The position numbers were made by a program, and so were the translations under genes. DNA of 64,000 nt. Origin: Pseudomonas panipatensis (GTDB lineage Bacteria; Pseudomonadota; Gammaproteobacteria; Pseudomonadales; Pseudomonadaceae). The notes below the pieces were generated by a model, which was not told where the DNA came from, did no database searches, and saw only the letters and a list, made by a program, of their open reading frames with translations. The DNA is taken from positions 785,309 to 849,308 of the forward strand of contig NZ_FNDS01000001.1 in the NCBI RefSeq assembly GCF_900099785.1, written 5' to 3'. Below, in pieces: positions 7,506 to 16,150 of this stretch; within the stretch, counting starts at the first letter, position 1; each line of letters begins with the position of its first letter.

Positions 7506-7742
7506 TTCCGACATTCCGACAGTATTCCGACAGCATCCCGACGGGCGCTGCGCCTAGTGTCGCTAGGTTTCCGACATTCCGACAGACTTTTTGAGGTTTT
7601 CTCACGTGCGCGTGTACGCGCGCATACACCCGTGAGGCTTTTTAAAATTACCCGTCGGATTGTCGGAATAAGAGTTAAGTAACTGTTTTTATTTGAAAAA
7701 TAATTCCGACAGTATTCCGACAGTTGTTCCGACGTTCCGACA
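7506..7742 (+). repeat. TTCCGACA iterons with AT-rich core, candidate replication origin
   Basis: Eight exact direct copies of TTCCGACA begin at 7506, 7514, 7525, 7569, 7577, 7704, 7715 and 7735. One exact inverted copy lies at 7661-7668 and there are near-copies at 7535, 7653 and 7727. The copies form two clusters that flank an AT-rich stretch (about 7637-7703, including TTTTTAAAATTA and a T/A-rich run). Iterons plus an unwinding-prone element directly after a primase-helicase gene is the classic form of a phage origin. No gene is seen in this 261-base gap. Confidence 0.7.
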
Positions 7743-7763
7743 GTTGAAGGGGAGAAAAGAGAA

Positions 7764-8126
7764 ATGGCGGTGTATGAGTTCAAGAACGGCCAGTTCCAGC
7801 ACCTGGCAGCGTCGATGGACGACTTCGAGGGCACCTTCAGAGGCTTTGAGGGGGCGGTAAGCGAATTCGCCGCGCAGAAGGGTATGCAGTACCACGACGA
7901 TGTAGCTGGCGTGTACGACCTGTATCTGCGCAACCCTGAGAAGAGAGTGTTCAGCCGACTGCGTGACTACCGCTGGTGGTTCCGTGTATCCGACGGTGCC
8001 TTTATGGTCGACGACGTTCTGGTGCCGGACAGCCTTCCCGATTACCTCGCCTTCATGGGGATGCTCCAGCCGCTGGTTACCCGAGCTGCAGAGCTTGCTC
8101 GAGAAGTAGAGGAGAGCACCCGATGA
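7764..8126 (+). CDS. hypothetical phage protein after the iterons
   Basis: This 120-residue acidic protein is unrecognised. It contains aromatic-rich DYRWWFRVSDGAF and ends in a helix AELAREVEEST. A good ribosome-binding sequence (GGGGAGAAAAGAGAA) precedes the ATG. It overlaps the next gene by four bases. Its position between replication and late genes suggests a delayed-early role. Confidence 0.65.
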   Translation: MAVYEFKNGQFQHLAASMDDFEGTFRGFEGAVSEFAAQKGMQYHDDVAGVYDLYLRNPEKRVFSRLRDYRWWFRVSDGAFMVDDVLVPDSLPDYLAFMGMLQPLVTRAAELAREVEESTR

Positions 8127-8650
8127 TCGGGGAAATCGAAGTGCTGATGCGCCATTGGGGCGAGCAGATGAGCGCCGCCAGTTCGGCCGGTGGGTTGCCC
8201 AGCACCATGGGGACCATCATGGAATACGGCGGCTGTGCCCCTCGCGGCGGTGTCTACGGCGCCAAGCTGCTGGTGGCCGGCGCGGGGCCCGACTACGTGG
8301 CAGCAGAGGTGGTGGCTGCACTGGGGGCGGTGGAGCGCGGGCAGGGCGGCGTCCAGTTGTGCCGGCTGGCGTTGGTGCGCTACGTGAACCCCCACGGCCT
8401 CACCCTGGACGAGCAGGTGCGTGTACTGGAACTGGGTGTCGGTGCCGCAGGCCGGCGGTGTTACTTCCGCCTCGTGCAGCGCCTACATGAGCTGGTGGAG
8501 GTCGAGCTGAAGGTGCGCCAGGCGCGGCTGCGGACACAGCGAAAGGAGGCCGGACGCGAGGGCGACAAGATGCGTCGGGCCGCCCATGAGCAGGCCAAAC
8601 GGGCGCACGCGGCTCGTGGCAACGAGCTATTTCGCGGCGACGGCTCATGA
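8123..8650 (+). CDS. hypothetical protein in the late-antiterminator position
   Basis: The 175-residue protein has a C-terminal helical segment (LTLDEQVRVLELGVG..RRCYFRLVQRLHELVE) that resembles the helix-turn-helix of Q-like or sigma-region-4-type phage regulators, followed by a very basic tail. It is the last gene before the late region, where many phages place their late antiterminator or activator. Without a clear family match the assignment stays tentative. It is coupled by ATGA overlap to the gene before it. Confidence 0.55.
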   Translation: MIGEIEVLMRHWGEQMSAASSAGGLPSTMGTIMEYGGCAPRGGVYGAKLLVAGAGPDYVAAEVVAALGAVERGQGGVQLCRLALVRYVNPHGLTLDEQVRVLELGVGAAGRRCYFRLVQRLHELVEVELKVRQARLRTQRKEAGREGDKMRRAAHEQAKRAHAARGNELFRGDGS

Positions 8651-8715
8651 CCGTTCGTCGGGCCATAAGGCGCCGATCAGCTCCGTAGGAGTTCCGATCA
8701 GCTCCGAAGCGGAAG

Positions 8716-8740
8716 AACCGAAAACAGGGGGTTTTCGGTT
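8716..8740 (+). promoter_or_regulatory. perfect 10-bp hairpin between early and late regions
   Basis: AACCGAAAAC (8716-8725), AGGGG, and GTTTTCGGTT (8731-8740) form a perfect stem-loop without a downstream U-tract. Just upstream the 12-mer CGATCAGCTCCG occurs twice (near 8674 and 8695). It lies where a late terminator or antitermination site would be expected. Confidence 0.4.
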
Positions 8741-8849
8741 TGTCACTCGAAGGGTAAAAAGTCGCCACGATGTTCGAGGTCTGCGTAGCCGGCCCGAATC
8801 AACCGATGCACGTGCTGTGCAGCTCGCCCCGGCGCCTCCCCGGCCCGGG

Positions 8850-9239
8850 TCACCCCGAAAGCCCCTCCTCGGAGGGGCTTTCCTTTTCAGCTATCTCCTT
8901 TTGCAAATCCTTGTATGCCTTGATGCCTATGACGACTAGGACCATCAAAAGGCTGCCGTACATGACGAGGTTGAAGAAGTGCAGAAACAGCATCACCACC
9001 TCATGTCGCGTGGCTGGTCCTTGGCCGCCATCAAAGCGGACGAATGCATAGACCGAACTGGTCATGACAGAGATTGGAATGCAAAAGACAAGGACGAGAG
9101 ATAACCACCCAAATGCTCTTTTGGTCCAGTTAAAGACCTTCCAAAGGAACGCCTTCATGTCGCTTCGGCCTTCTCTGCTCATTTGGAAGACCGATATCAA
9201 AAGGGCTCCGATTGAGCAGGCAAGGGTTAAGTACTCCAT
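8850..9239 (-). CDS. unknown three-TM membrane protein on the opposite strand (moron candidate)
   Basis: The 129-residue protein has three predicted membrane segments (about residues 3-20, 43-62 and 84-106) and a charged C-terminus. The start at 9239 is chosen because GGAGG sits eight bases upstream; a longer reading frame has no such signal. It is transcribed against the holin and late genes, between the early region and the lysis/head module, and its GC is lower than theirs. A GC-rich hairpin lies within its last codons. A role in superinfection exclusion is a guess from topology and placement only. Confidence 0.65.
   Translation of the reverse strand: MEYLTLACSIGALLISVFQMSREGRSDMKAFLWKVFNWTKRAFGWLSLVLVFCIPISVMTSSVYAFVRFDGGQGPATRHEVVMLFLHFFNLVMYGSLLMVLVVIGIKAYKDLQKEIAEKESPSEEGLSG
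8857..8888. terminator. bidirectional terminator-like hairpin
   Basis: AAAGCCCCTCC-tc-GGAGGGGCTTT forms a long stem followed by CCTTTTC on the plus strand. It can stop rightward early transcription. It overlaps the 3' codons of the minus-strand membrane-protein gene. Confidence 0.65.
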
Positions 9240-9314
9240 GCGGTTTTCCTCCATGTATTTCCGGTCATGGTACCTGATGGTTCTATGGAGAAATAACTCG
9301 CCCACTAGAGGTGA

Positions 9315-9662
9315 ATGATGACGAGCGAACAGCAGGCGATGGCAGATATGCCTTTGTGGGTCTTGATCCTGGGCGCAGCTGCGGGCGGAATCAGTGGTGA
9401 AATGTGGCGAGCGGACAAGGCGGGGCTCGGTGGTTGGGTGCTGCTGAAGCGCCTGGCCCTGCGTTCGGGCGCCTCAATCATCTGTGGTGTGGCAGTGATG
9501 TTTCTCATCATCGCTTGCGGCGGGCCGCTGCTGCTCGCCGCCGCCATCGGCAGCCTGACAGCGGCCGCCGGTGCGGAGGTGGCGGTCGGGCTGTATGAGC
9601 GTTGGGCGGCGAAGAAGCTCGGCGTGTGCGAGGTGCCTGGCCAGCAGCCCGGCTCGGAATGA
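9315..9662 (+). CDS. phage holin-family membrane protein
   Basis: This 115-residue protein has two or three hydrophobic segments (residues about 13-30, 47-66 and 70-90) and the family-like stretches PLWVLILGAAAGGISGEMWRAD and YERWAAKKLG that I associate with holins of Pseudomonas siphophages. Holins form lesions in the inner membrane at lysis. A second holin candidate is at 32698, so either one is an antiholin or the two act at different times. AGAGGTGA precedes the two adjacent ATG codons. It overlaps the next gene by four bases. Confidence 0.75.
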   Translation: MMTSEQQAMADMPLWVLILGAAAGGISGEMWRADKAGLGGWVLLKRLALRSGASIICGVAVMFLIIACGGPLLLAAAIGSLTAAAGAEVAVGLYERWAAKKLGVCEVPGQQPGSE

Positions 9663-10432
9663 AGGGCAGCATCTCGGCTGCGGACCTGGACGATGCTGTT
9701 GCCACGCTGGCCGGCCTTGGCGGTGATCTGCCCAACCGGGTGCTCGCCGACGCGATGAACCACACGGCGAATCAGGCCAACCAGGCGCTGCTCTCGGAAA
9801 TCGATGCGGTCTTCGACCAACCCACGCCGTTCACGCAGAACGCGATTCGCATTCTGAACGCCACGCCGAGCCGCCTTGAGGCATCGCTGTGGGTCAAGGA
9901 CGAGAAGAGCAACAACTCGAAGGGACAGGCACCGGAAGATTGGGTCGCCCCCCAGGTGTTTGGCGGCCCCCGCGTCGACAAGGCGTCGGAGCGCAACCTG
10001 CGCGCCAAGGGTATCCTGCCTGCAGGTCTGTTCATCGTGCCGGCTGAAGGCGCCAGGCTGGACCAGTACGGCAACATGAGCCGGGGCCAGATGATCCAGA
10101 TTCTGTCCGGGCTCGGGGCGCTTGAGTCCCGGGCAGGTTTCAAGGGCAACGCCACGCAGAGCGCCAGGTCGCTGGCCAAGGGGCATCAGCAGGCGTACTT
10201 CGTGATGCGACGCGGCAAGGTGCCCATCGGCATCGGCGAGCGGCGTGACAAGACCTTGGTCATGGTCCTCGCCTTCGTCCGCCAGCCGCAGTACCGCGAG
10301 CGCTTCAAGTTCTTCGACGTGGTGCGCCGCATTGCCGAGGATGATGCCCGGCTCGAAGCCAACATCGAGCAAGCCCTTGCCAAAGCCAGGCTTGGCGATA
10401 CGCCCAGCAGCTTCAGGCGGGGCGGTCGCTGA
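9659..10432 (+). CDS. phage virion protein, possibly gpZ/tail-completion-like
   Basis: The 257-residue protein resembles minor tail protein Z/HK97 gp10-type completion proteins: an N-terminal helical segment with the AMNHTANQANQAL motif, a basic middle domain, and a C-terminal QPQYRERFKFFDVVRRIAED helix. It sits upstream of the terminase rather than among tail genes, which is unusual for that family, so the call is tentative. It overlaps the holin by ATGA. Confidence 0.45.
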   Translation: MKGSISAADLDDAVATLAGLGGDLPNRVLADAMNHTANQANQALLSEIDAVFDQPTPFTQNAIRILNATPSRLEASLWVKDEKSNNSKGQAPEDWVAPQVFGGPRVDKASERNLRAKGILPAGLFIVPAEGARLDQYGNMSRGQMIQILSGLGALESRAGFKGNATQSARSLAKGHQQAYFVMRRGKVPIGIGERRDKTLVMVLAFVRQPQYRERFKFFDVVRRIAEDDARLEANIEQALAKARLGDTPSSFRRGGR

Positions 10433-10662
10433 CCTGGCCGAAAATCTTATTCGGGGGTGTGTGACGTGCCACAGAAACAGCTGGAAGGCTGTCGCGTGGG
10501 ATGTGGCGTGCTACAGAAACCTATCCGGGGGCCCCTGGTGAGCCCGACCCAGCAAGGGTAATTCGAACCTCGTTTTCGCGTTAGTGGCTGGGCCTGGAAG
10601 TTAGTTAACAGGGGTTAATCGGGTTAACCCTCGGGGTTCATTGCGGTTAACAGGTGTCCTTC
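10433..10662 (+). other. repeat-rich non-coding region, candidate cos site
   Basis: No gene is seen. Two 19-base direct repeats with 17 matches (TGTGACGTGCCACAGAAAC at 10460, TGTGGCGTGCTACAGAAAC at 10502) are spaced exactly 42 bases. A GC palindrome (GGGGGCCCC, about 10526-10534) follows, and then four GTTAAC/GTTAAT elements including two copies of GTTAACAGG (10604-10612 and 10646-10654). Position just before a lambda-type terminase, with terminase-binding-like repeats, fits cosN/cosB. Confidence 0.5.
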
Positions 10663-11256
10663 ATGACGATCATGACCAAGGCTGAATACGCAGACAGCCG
10701 TGGCTGGTCGCGCCCCTACGTTTCCAAGCTGGTGAAGCAAGGCAAGCTGGTGGTCACTGTAGACGGCAAGGTCGACGTCGAGGCGAGCGACCAGCTGCTA
10801 GCCGTCAGCGCCGACCCCAGCAAGGCCGGTGTCACCGAGCGGCACCATAAGGATCGGGTTGAGAAGGGGGTGTATGCGCACCTCGTACCGACTGCAGCGC
10901 CAAGTCCGCCTCTTGCTTCTGCTGCCGCTGCACCAGGTGCCGGCCCGGACTACCAGAAGGCCCGTGCCCGCCGTGAATACGCTCTGGCCCTGCTGGCCGA
11001 GGACGAGCACCGGAAGAGTCGTGGTGAGCTGGTAGAACGGGATCGAGTGGATTCCGCAGCCTTCACTGCTGCGCGCGCCCTGCGCGATCTGCTGATGGGT
11101 GTGCCGCCCAAGTTGGCGGGCGAACTGGTGACCTTGACCGACGTGTGGGAGATCGAGCGGCGCCTGACCGAGGCGCTGCGTCGGGCCCTGGAAGATGCCG
11201 ACCGGCTGCTGCAGCTCAATGCCGAGGTGGAGCAGGCCGGCAAGGAGCCGTATTGA
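10663..11256 (+). CDS. terminase small subunit, Nu1-like
   Basis: The 197-residue protein has an N-terminal winged-helix segment (TKAEYADSRGWSRPYVSKLVKQGK, residues about 4-30), an Ala/Pro linker, and a C-terminal helical domain ending before the large-subunit gene. This matches lambda gpNu1-type small terminase subunits, which bind cos and recruit the packaging motor. The start at 10663 has AGGTG six bases upstream. Confidence 0.8.
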   Translation: MTIMTKAEYADSRGWSRPYVSKLVKQGKLVVTVDGKVDVEASDQLLAVSADPSKAGVTERHHKDRVEKGVYAHLVPTAAPSPPLASAAAAPGAGPDYQKARARREYALALLAEDEHRKSRGELVERDRVDSAAFTAARALRDLLMGVPPKLAGELVTLTDVWEIERRLTEALRRALEDADRLLQLNAEVEQAGKEPY

Positions 11257-11259
11257 GCC

Positions 11260-13260
11260 ATGGAACAACCCTATGTCGACGGGGCCGCCGTGTACCTGGC
11301 GGCATATCGCCGAGGCCTGAAGCCTGATCCCGAGCTGTGGATCGATGAGTGGGCCGACGCCTACCAGATGATTCCGGCTGATACCGGCGCCGCTGAGCCT
11401 GGCAAATACCACACTGATCGCACCCCCTACGCCCGCGAGCCGCAGCGCTGCCTATCTCCGGTTCACCCTGCTCGCCGGGTGGTCACCATGATCGCCTCGC
11501 AGCTGATGAAGACCCAGGTGGCGCTCAACTGGATCGGCGGCTGCATCCACATGGCACCGGCCAACATCCTGGCTCTGCTGCCTAGCGAGAAGTTGAGCAA
11601 GCGTGTCTCCGGCCGGATCGACAAGACGATCAAGGCCGTGCCGGTACTGACCGAGCGGGTAGCGAAGTCCCGCTCGCGCGATGCTCGGAACACCATCGAC
11701 ACCAAGGAGTTCGAGGGCGGCGCCTTGTACTGCGCCACGGCCGGCTCGGCCTCAAACCTCGCGGAGCTGTCGGCCCGCTATGTGTACGGCGACGAAATCG
11801 ATCGCTGGGAGCAGGACGTCGACAGCGAGGGCGACCCGGTGAAGCTGGCAGAGGCCCGCGGCTCGACCTTTGGCCGCCGGGCGAAGTTCTACTACTCCAG
11901 CTCGCCGACGGTGAAAGGGGTGTCGCGGATTGCCGACTTGTTCGAGCAGGGCGACCAGCGTCATTACTACGTACCCTGCCCACACTGCGGCACGATGCAG
12001 GTCCTGGAATGGGAAGGGCTCAAGTACACCGAGGACTACAGGTTGGTCCAGTACCAGTGCTGCACCCCGGGGTGCGCGCTGATCGAGGAGCACCACAAGG
12101 GCGACATGCTGGCGGCGGGGGAGTGGCGAGCGCATGCGAAGGGCGACGGCGAAACCGTCAGCTTCACGCTTAACGCGCTCTACGCTCCGCCGGGCTGGTT
12201 GAGCTGGACGGACATGGCCAAGGAGTACGACGAGGCCAAGAAGCTGCAGGAGAAGGGCGATCCCGGCTCCATGCAGGTGTTCTACAACACCCGCCTGGCC
12301 AAGGTGTGGGACAGCGCCGAGGAGATGACCAAGGCGGCCGAACTGCGCAAACGCGCCGAGGCCGAGGGGCACCGCCTGGGCCTGGTGCCGGCCGGCGCAC
12401 TGATCCTCACTGCTGCGGTGGACACCCAGCACAACCGGCTGGAACTGCTGGTGCTGGGCTGGGGCGAGGGCATGGAGCGCTGGACGGTCGACTTCCAGGT
12501 GATCCCTGGCGACCCGGCAGATGAGCGCACCTGGGCGCTGCTCGACGAGAAGTTGAAGGCGCGCTATCGCCACGTCAGTGGCGTTGATCTGTCGATTTGC
12601 GCCGTGTGCATCGACTCCGGCGGTCACCACACCGACGAGGTCTACCAGTTCACCCGCGTGCGCCGCTGGCGGAACGTGCTGGCGGTGAAGGGGGCGAGCA
12701 AGCGTGGGCGTCCCGTCCTGGCACAGCGTCCGTCGAAGGTTGATGTCACTTGGAAGGGGAATACCGAGAAGCAGGGCGCCGAGCTGTGGATGGTCGGTAC
12801 CGACACGGCCAAGGACTGGATCTACAACCGCTACCAGTTCGAGGCAGGCCCAGGCGCGTTGCACTTCTCGGCGGATCTGCCGGAGGAGTTCTTTGACCAG
12901 TGCGTGGCCGAGCGCAAGGTGGTCCGGTACGTGAAGGGCTTCAAGCGCATCGACTGGGTCAAGGCCAAGTCGGAGCGAAACGAAGCTCTCGACCTCCTGG
13001 TGTACAACCTGGCTGCCGCCCAGTTCCTTGGCTTGCATCGCTACCACGAACCGCAGTGGAGCAGCCTGCGCGCCGCAGTCGGACAAGGCAGCCTGTTCGC
13101 CGAAAAGGTGCCGACAGCGCCGAGTGCTGTTGATGAGGCGGCCCCCGACGCGCCAGAGGAGCCTGCTCGGCCACAGCCCTCGGCGGCAAGGCCCGCTTCA
13201 CCGCAACCCCAGTCAACTGGCCGCCGGACCTCGCGCAGCGGGTATCTGAGCCGCCGATAG
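11260..13260 (+). CDS. terminase large subunit, lambda GpA family
   Basis: The 666-residue protein aligns by eye with GpA-type packaging ATPase/nucleases: an atypical Walker A region (SQLMKTQVALNW, about residue 80), Walker B VYGDEIDRW near residue 175, a zinc-ribbon-like CPHCG...CCTPGC around 240-270, and a nuclease domain with ILTAAVDTQHNRLELLVLGW and VCIDSGGHHTDEV. It cuts concatemers at cos and drives DNA into the prohead. It begins three bases after the small-subunit gene. Confidence 0.9.
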   Translation: MEQPYVDGAAVYLAAYRRGLKPDPELWIDEWADAYQMIPADTGAAEPGKYHTDRTPYAREPQRCLSPVHPARRVVTMIASQLMKTQVALNWIGGCIHMAPANILALLPSEKLSKRVSGRIDKTIKAVPVLTERVAKSRSRDARNTIDTKEFEGGALYCATAGSASNLAELSARYVYGDEIDRWEQDVDSEGDPVKLAEARGSTFGRRAKFYYSSSPTVKGVSRIADLFEQGDQRHYYVPCPHCGTMQVLEWEGLKYTEDYRLVQYQCCTPGCALIEEHHKGDMLAAGEWRAHAKGDGETVSFTLNALYAPPGWLSWTDMAKEYDEAKKLQEKGDPGSMQVFYNTRLAKVWDSAEEMTKAAELRKRAEAEGHRLGLVPAGALILTAAVDTQHNRLELLVLGWGEGMERWTVDFQVIPGDPADERTWALLDEKLKARYRHVSGVDLSICAVCIDSGGHHTDEVYQFTRVRRWRNVLAVKGASKRGRPVLAQRPSKVDVTWKGNTEKQGAELWMVGTDTAKDWIYNRYQFEAGPGALHFSADLPEEFFDQCVAERKVVRYVKGFKRIDWVKAKSERNEALDLLVYNLAAAQFLGLHRYHEPQWSSLRAAVGQGSLFAEKVPTAPSAVDEAAPDAPEEPARPQPSAARPASPQPQSTGRRTSRSGYLSRR

Positions 13261-13272
13261 AGCGAGGTCACC

Positions 13273-13497
13273 ATGAGCACTGCACAGCAGCGCCTGGACG
13301 AGGTCCGGGCGGCGATTCGCGACATCCTCAATAAGGGGCAGTCGGTGCGCAAAGGAGACCGCCAGGTCGACCGGGCGCAGTTGGCCAGCCTCCGCGTGTT
13401 GGAAGAGCAATACGCCGAGCAGGCCGCCTACGAGGCCGCGGCAACCAGTAAACGGCCGCGGCAGGTGCGGCTCTACAGCAGAGGTAAGGGCATCTGA
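13273..13497 (+). CDS. gpW-family head-tail joining protein
   Basis: This 74-residue helical protein (QQRLDEVRAAIRDILNKGQS.., then LRVLEEQYAEQA) fits the lambda gpW family in size and in its position between GpA terminase and portal. gpW plugs the portal and helps tails attach. Its stop overlaps the portal ATG. Confidence 0.8.
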   Translation: MSTAQQRLDEVRAAIRDILNKGQSVRKGDRQVDRAQLASLRVLEEQYAEQAAYEAAATSKRPRQVRLYSRGKGI

Positions 13498-14957
13498 TGG
13501 CCACCCGATACCGAATTACCTCGAAGCGGATCCGCAACAGCTACGAAGGCGCCGGCACGGGCCGTCGTGCCGCTGGTTGGGATGCCCCGGAAGCGGCGCT
13601 TAATGCGGTTGCCATCCCGGCGCTTCCCACCCTGCGCAAGCGCTCGCGGGCAGCGGTCAGGAATGACCCTTATGCCTTCAGCGCGATCAGCAAGCGGGTG
13701 AGCAACCTGATCGGCACCGGTATCACCCCGCGGTCCAGGCTGGAGGACGCTGATCTGCGTGCAACCGTCAACCTGCTGTGGGAGGACTGGGTGGACGAAG
13801 CCGACGCCGATGGGCTCACCGACTTCTATGGCCTGCAGGCCATGATCGCGCGCATGGTCGAAGAGTCGGGCGAATGCTTTGTCCGGCTGCGCAACCGGCG
13901 CCTGGATGATGGGCTGGCAGTGCCGCTCCAGTTGCAGGTGCTGCCGCCTGACTTCGTGCCCGTCGATCGCAACTTCACGACCCGCAGTGGCAACGTGGTA
14001 CGCGCCGGGATCGAGTTCAACGGCATCGGCAAGCGAGTGGCGTACTGGATGTGGCAGAACCATCCGGGCGATCCCATCGCCCCGCGGCGCGGCTACAACC
14101 AGTTGAACCGCATCCCCGCGGAGCAGGTGCTGCATATTTTCGAGCCGCTGGAGGGCGGCCAGCTGCGTGGCGTGCCACGCCTGGCGCCGGTCCTGCTGCG
14201 ACTCAAGTCGTTGGACAACTACGACGATGCGGTGCTGTTCCGGCAGGAGGTGTCCAACCTGTTCGCCGGTTTCATCACCCGGCCGGCTCGCGCGGACGGG
14301 CCGCCGGTGTTCGACCCGGTGACCGGCCTGCTGCCGACGCAAGATCGGGATGGCGCGCCGATGGTGGGGCTGGAGCCCGGCACCATGCAGGAGCTGCTCG
14401 ATGGGGAGGAGGTCGTGTTTTCCGACCCGCCGGATGCCGGCAACACCTACGTCGACTTCATGCGACAGCAGCTGATGGCAGCAGCGGTCGGTGTCGACCT
14501 GCCCTACGAACTGCTCACCGGCGACATGGGCGACATCAGTGACCGAACGCTCCGGGTGCTGCTCAACGAGTTCCGGCGCCGCATCGAGCAGGCGCAGTTT
14601 GGCGTGTACGTGTTCCAACTATGTCGGCCAGTTCGCAATGCCTGGTTCGACACGGCCGTGCTCAGCGGTGTGCTGACGCTGCCGGACTACTCGACTCGGC
14701 GCCGCGAGTACCTGCGGACACGGTGGATCCCGCAAGGGTGGGCCTACATCCACCCGGTCCAGGACGTCCAAGGCAAGCTGCTGGAGATCGCCGGCGGCCT
14801 GGCCAGTCGGAGCGAGCATGTTCTGCGCACGGGATACGACGCCGAGCAGATCGATCAGGAAAACGCCGACGACAACGCCCGCGCCGAGCGCCTGGGCCTT
14901 CACTACACCACCGACACCGGGAACCCGGCGGAAGACAAAGGGGACACTCAACCATGA
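13497..14957 (+). CDS. phage portal protein, lambda family
   Basis: The 486-residue protein has typical lambda-type portal features: RSRAAVRNDPYAFSAISKRV near residue 50, the DFYGLQAMIARMVEESGE stretch, and a C-terminal RRIEQAQFGVYV...WIPQGWAYIHPVQD segment. The portal ring is the DNA gateway of the capsid. It overlaps the downstream protease gene by four bases. Confidence 0.9.
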   Translation: MATRYRITSKRIRNSYEGAGTGRRAAGWDAPEAALNAVAIPALPTLRKRSRAAVRNDPYAFSAISKRVSNLIGTGITPRSRLEDADLRATVNLLWEDWVDEADADGLTDFYGLQAMIARMVEESGECFVRLRNRRLDDGLAVPLQLQVLPPDFVPVDRNFTTRSGNVVRAGIEFNGIGKRVAYWMWQNHPGDPIAPRRGYNQLNRIPAEQVLHIFEPLEGGQLRGVPRLAPVLLRLKSLDNYDDAVLFRQEVSNLFAGFITRPARADGPPVFDPVTGLLPTQDRDGAPMVGLEPGTMQELLDGEEVVFSDPPDAGNTYVDFMRQQLMAAAVGVDLPYELLTGDMGDISDRTLRVLLNEFRRRIEQAQFGVYVFQLCRPVRNAWFDTAVLSGVLTLPDYSTRRREYLRTRWIPQGWAYIHPVQDVQGKLLEIAGGLASRSEHVLRTGYDAEQIDQENADDNARAERLGLHYTTDTGNPAEDKGDTQP

Positions 14958-16150
14958 TGAAGTTTCACCACCTGGCCCTTGCGGTCTCGCTGGGCATGCT
15001 CGGCGTTTGCACGTCGGCTCAGCCGATCATCCTCAACAAGGCATCGGCCAGCCCGGAGCTGCAGGCTGAACACTGGTACAGCGTCAAGGCGCTGGGCGAG
15101 GAAAGCGGCGCGCCGAAGACGATCGAGGTCTACATCTACGGCGAGATCGGATTTTGGGGCATCACCTCGGCCAACTTCATCGAGGACCTGAAGGCCGTCG
15201 ACGATGGCGTGTCGCCGGTGCTGGTCCATTTCGACACCATTGGCGGCGACCTCTTCGACGGCATCGCCATTCACAACACCCTGCGCGCATTGGGCGAGCG
15301 CTGCACGGCACGTATCGATGGTGCCTGCTTTAGCGCGGGAAGCGTAGCGGCCTGCGGCGCGCACCGCGTCGAGATGGCGAACAACGCGCTGTTCATGATT
15401 CACAACCCCTGGACCCTCGCGGCCGGTGACGCCGAGGACCTACGCAAGCTGGCCGACATGATGGACAAGGCGGCCGAGGGCATCGTGGCCAGCTACCAGC
15501 ATCGGCCGCTCACCATTGACGACGCCACGCTGCGCCAGTTGATCAGCGACGAGACCTGGATGACGGCAGCCGAGGCCAAGACCTATGGCTTCGTCGACGA
15601 GATCCTCGGGGCTGGGGAGCCCGTGGCGATGAACGCCAGTCTGGGCAAGGTGCTGAACCGCTACCGCAACACTCCCGCAGCGGCTCGTGCCTTGCTGGAA
15701 AACCAGGGGCCTGCGCCGGCGGATCCTCCGGCCAACGATCCGCCGGCGGACCCGCCGCTGAGCGCAGAAGCGGCCGAACTCGCCGCCGAGCTGACCGCCG
15801 AGTGCGCCAAGGCCGGCCTGGCGGACTGTGCGTCGCACCTGATCAAAGCCTCCGGCCTGAAGAGTCGCGAGGCGGTACATGCCCAACTGGACCGCGCGAA
15901 AGCGGTAAAGGCCGTGTGCCTGGTGGCCAATCTGCCGGAAGAGGCCCAGGCGCTGATCGAGTCCGGTGTGGATGCCGACGGCGCCCGCCTGAAGCTGTAC
16001 GACAAGATCGTCGCCCGCAGCAGCCAGGTGGAAATCCACAACAAGACCCCGCTGGACGACGACCCGATGTCGTCGACCGGCGATTCCCTGAACCCTGGTG
16101 ACATCTACGCCAGGCGTCGTACCAACGCCTCGAAAGGAGCGCATCAATGA
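14954..16150 (+). CDS. ClpP-type head maturation protease with unusual N-terminus
   Basis: The 398-residue protein contains a ClpP/S49-like core (IYGEIGFWGITSANFIEDL, GGDLFDGIAIHNTL) with a nucleophile Ser in GACFSAGSVAA, His in LFMIHNPW and an Asp in ISDETWMTAAEA. It also has a Pro/Ala-rich linker and a C-terminal scaffold-like domain. It matures the lambda-type prohead. Unusually, the first 23 or so residues (MMKFHHLALAVSLGMLGVC) look like a Sec signal peptide. The start is set by ATGA overlap with the portal gene. Confidence 0.88.
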   Translation: MMKFHHLALAVSLGMLGVCTSAQPIILNKASASPELQAEHWYSVKALGEESGAPKTIEVYIYGEIGFWGITSANFIEDLKAVDDGVSPVLVHFDTIGGDLFDGIAIHNTLRALGERCTARIDGACFSAGSVAACGAHRVEMANNALFMIHNPWTLAAGDAEDLRKLADMMDKAAEGIVASYQHRPLTIDDATLRQLISDETWMTAAEAKTYGFVDEILGAGEPVAMNASLGKVLNRYRNTPAAARALLENQGPAPADPPANDPPADPPLSAEAAELAAELTAECAKAGLADCASHLIKASGLKSREAVHAQLDRAKAVKAVCLVANLPEEAQALIESGVDADGARLKLYDKIVARSSQVEIHNKTPLDDDPMSSTGDSLNPGDIYARRRTNASKGAHQ

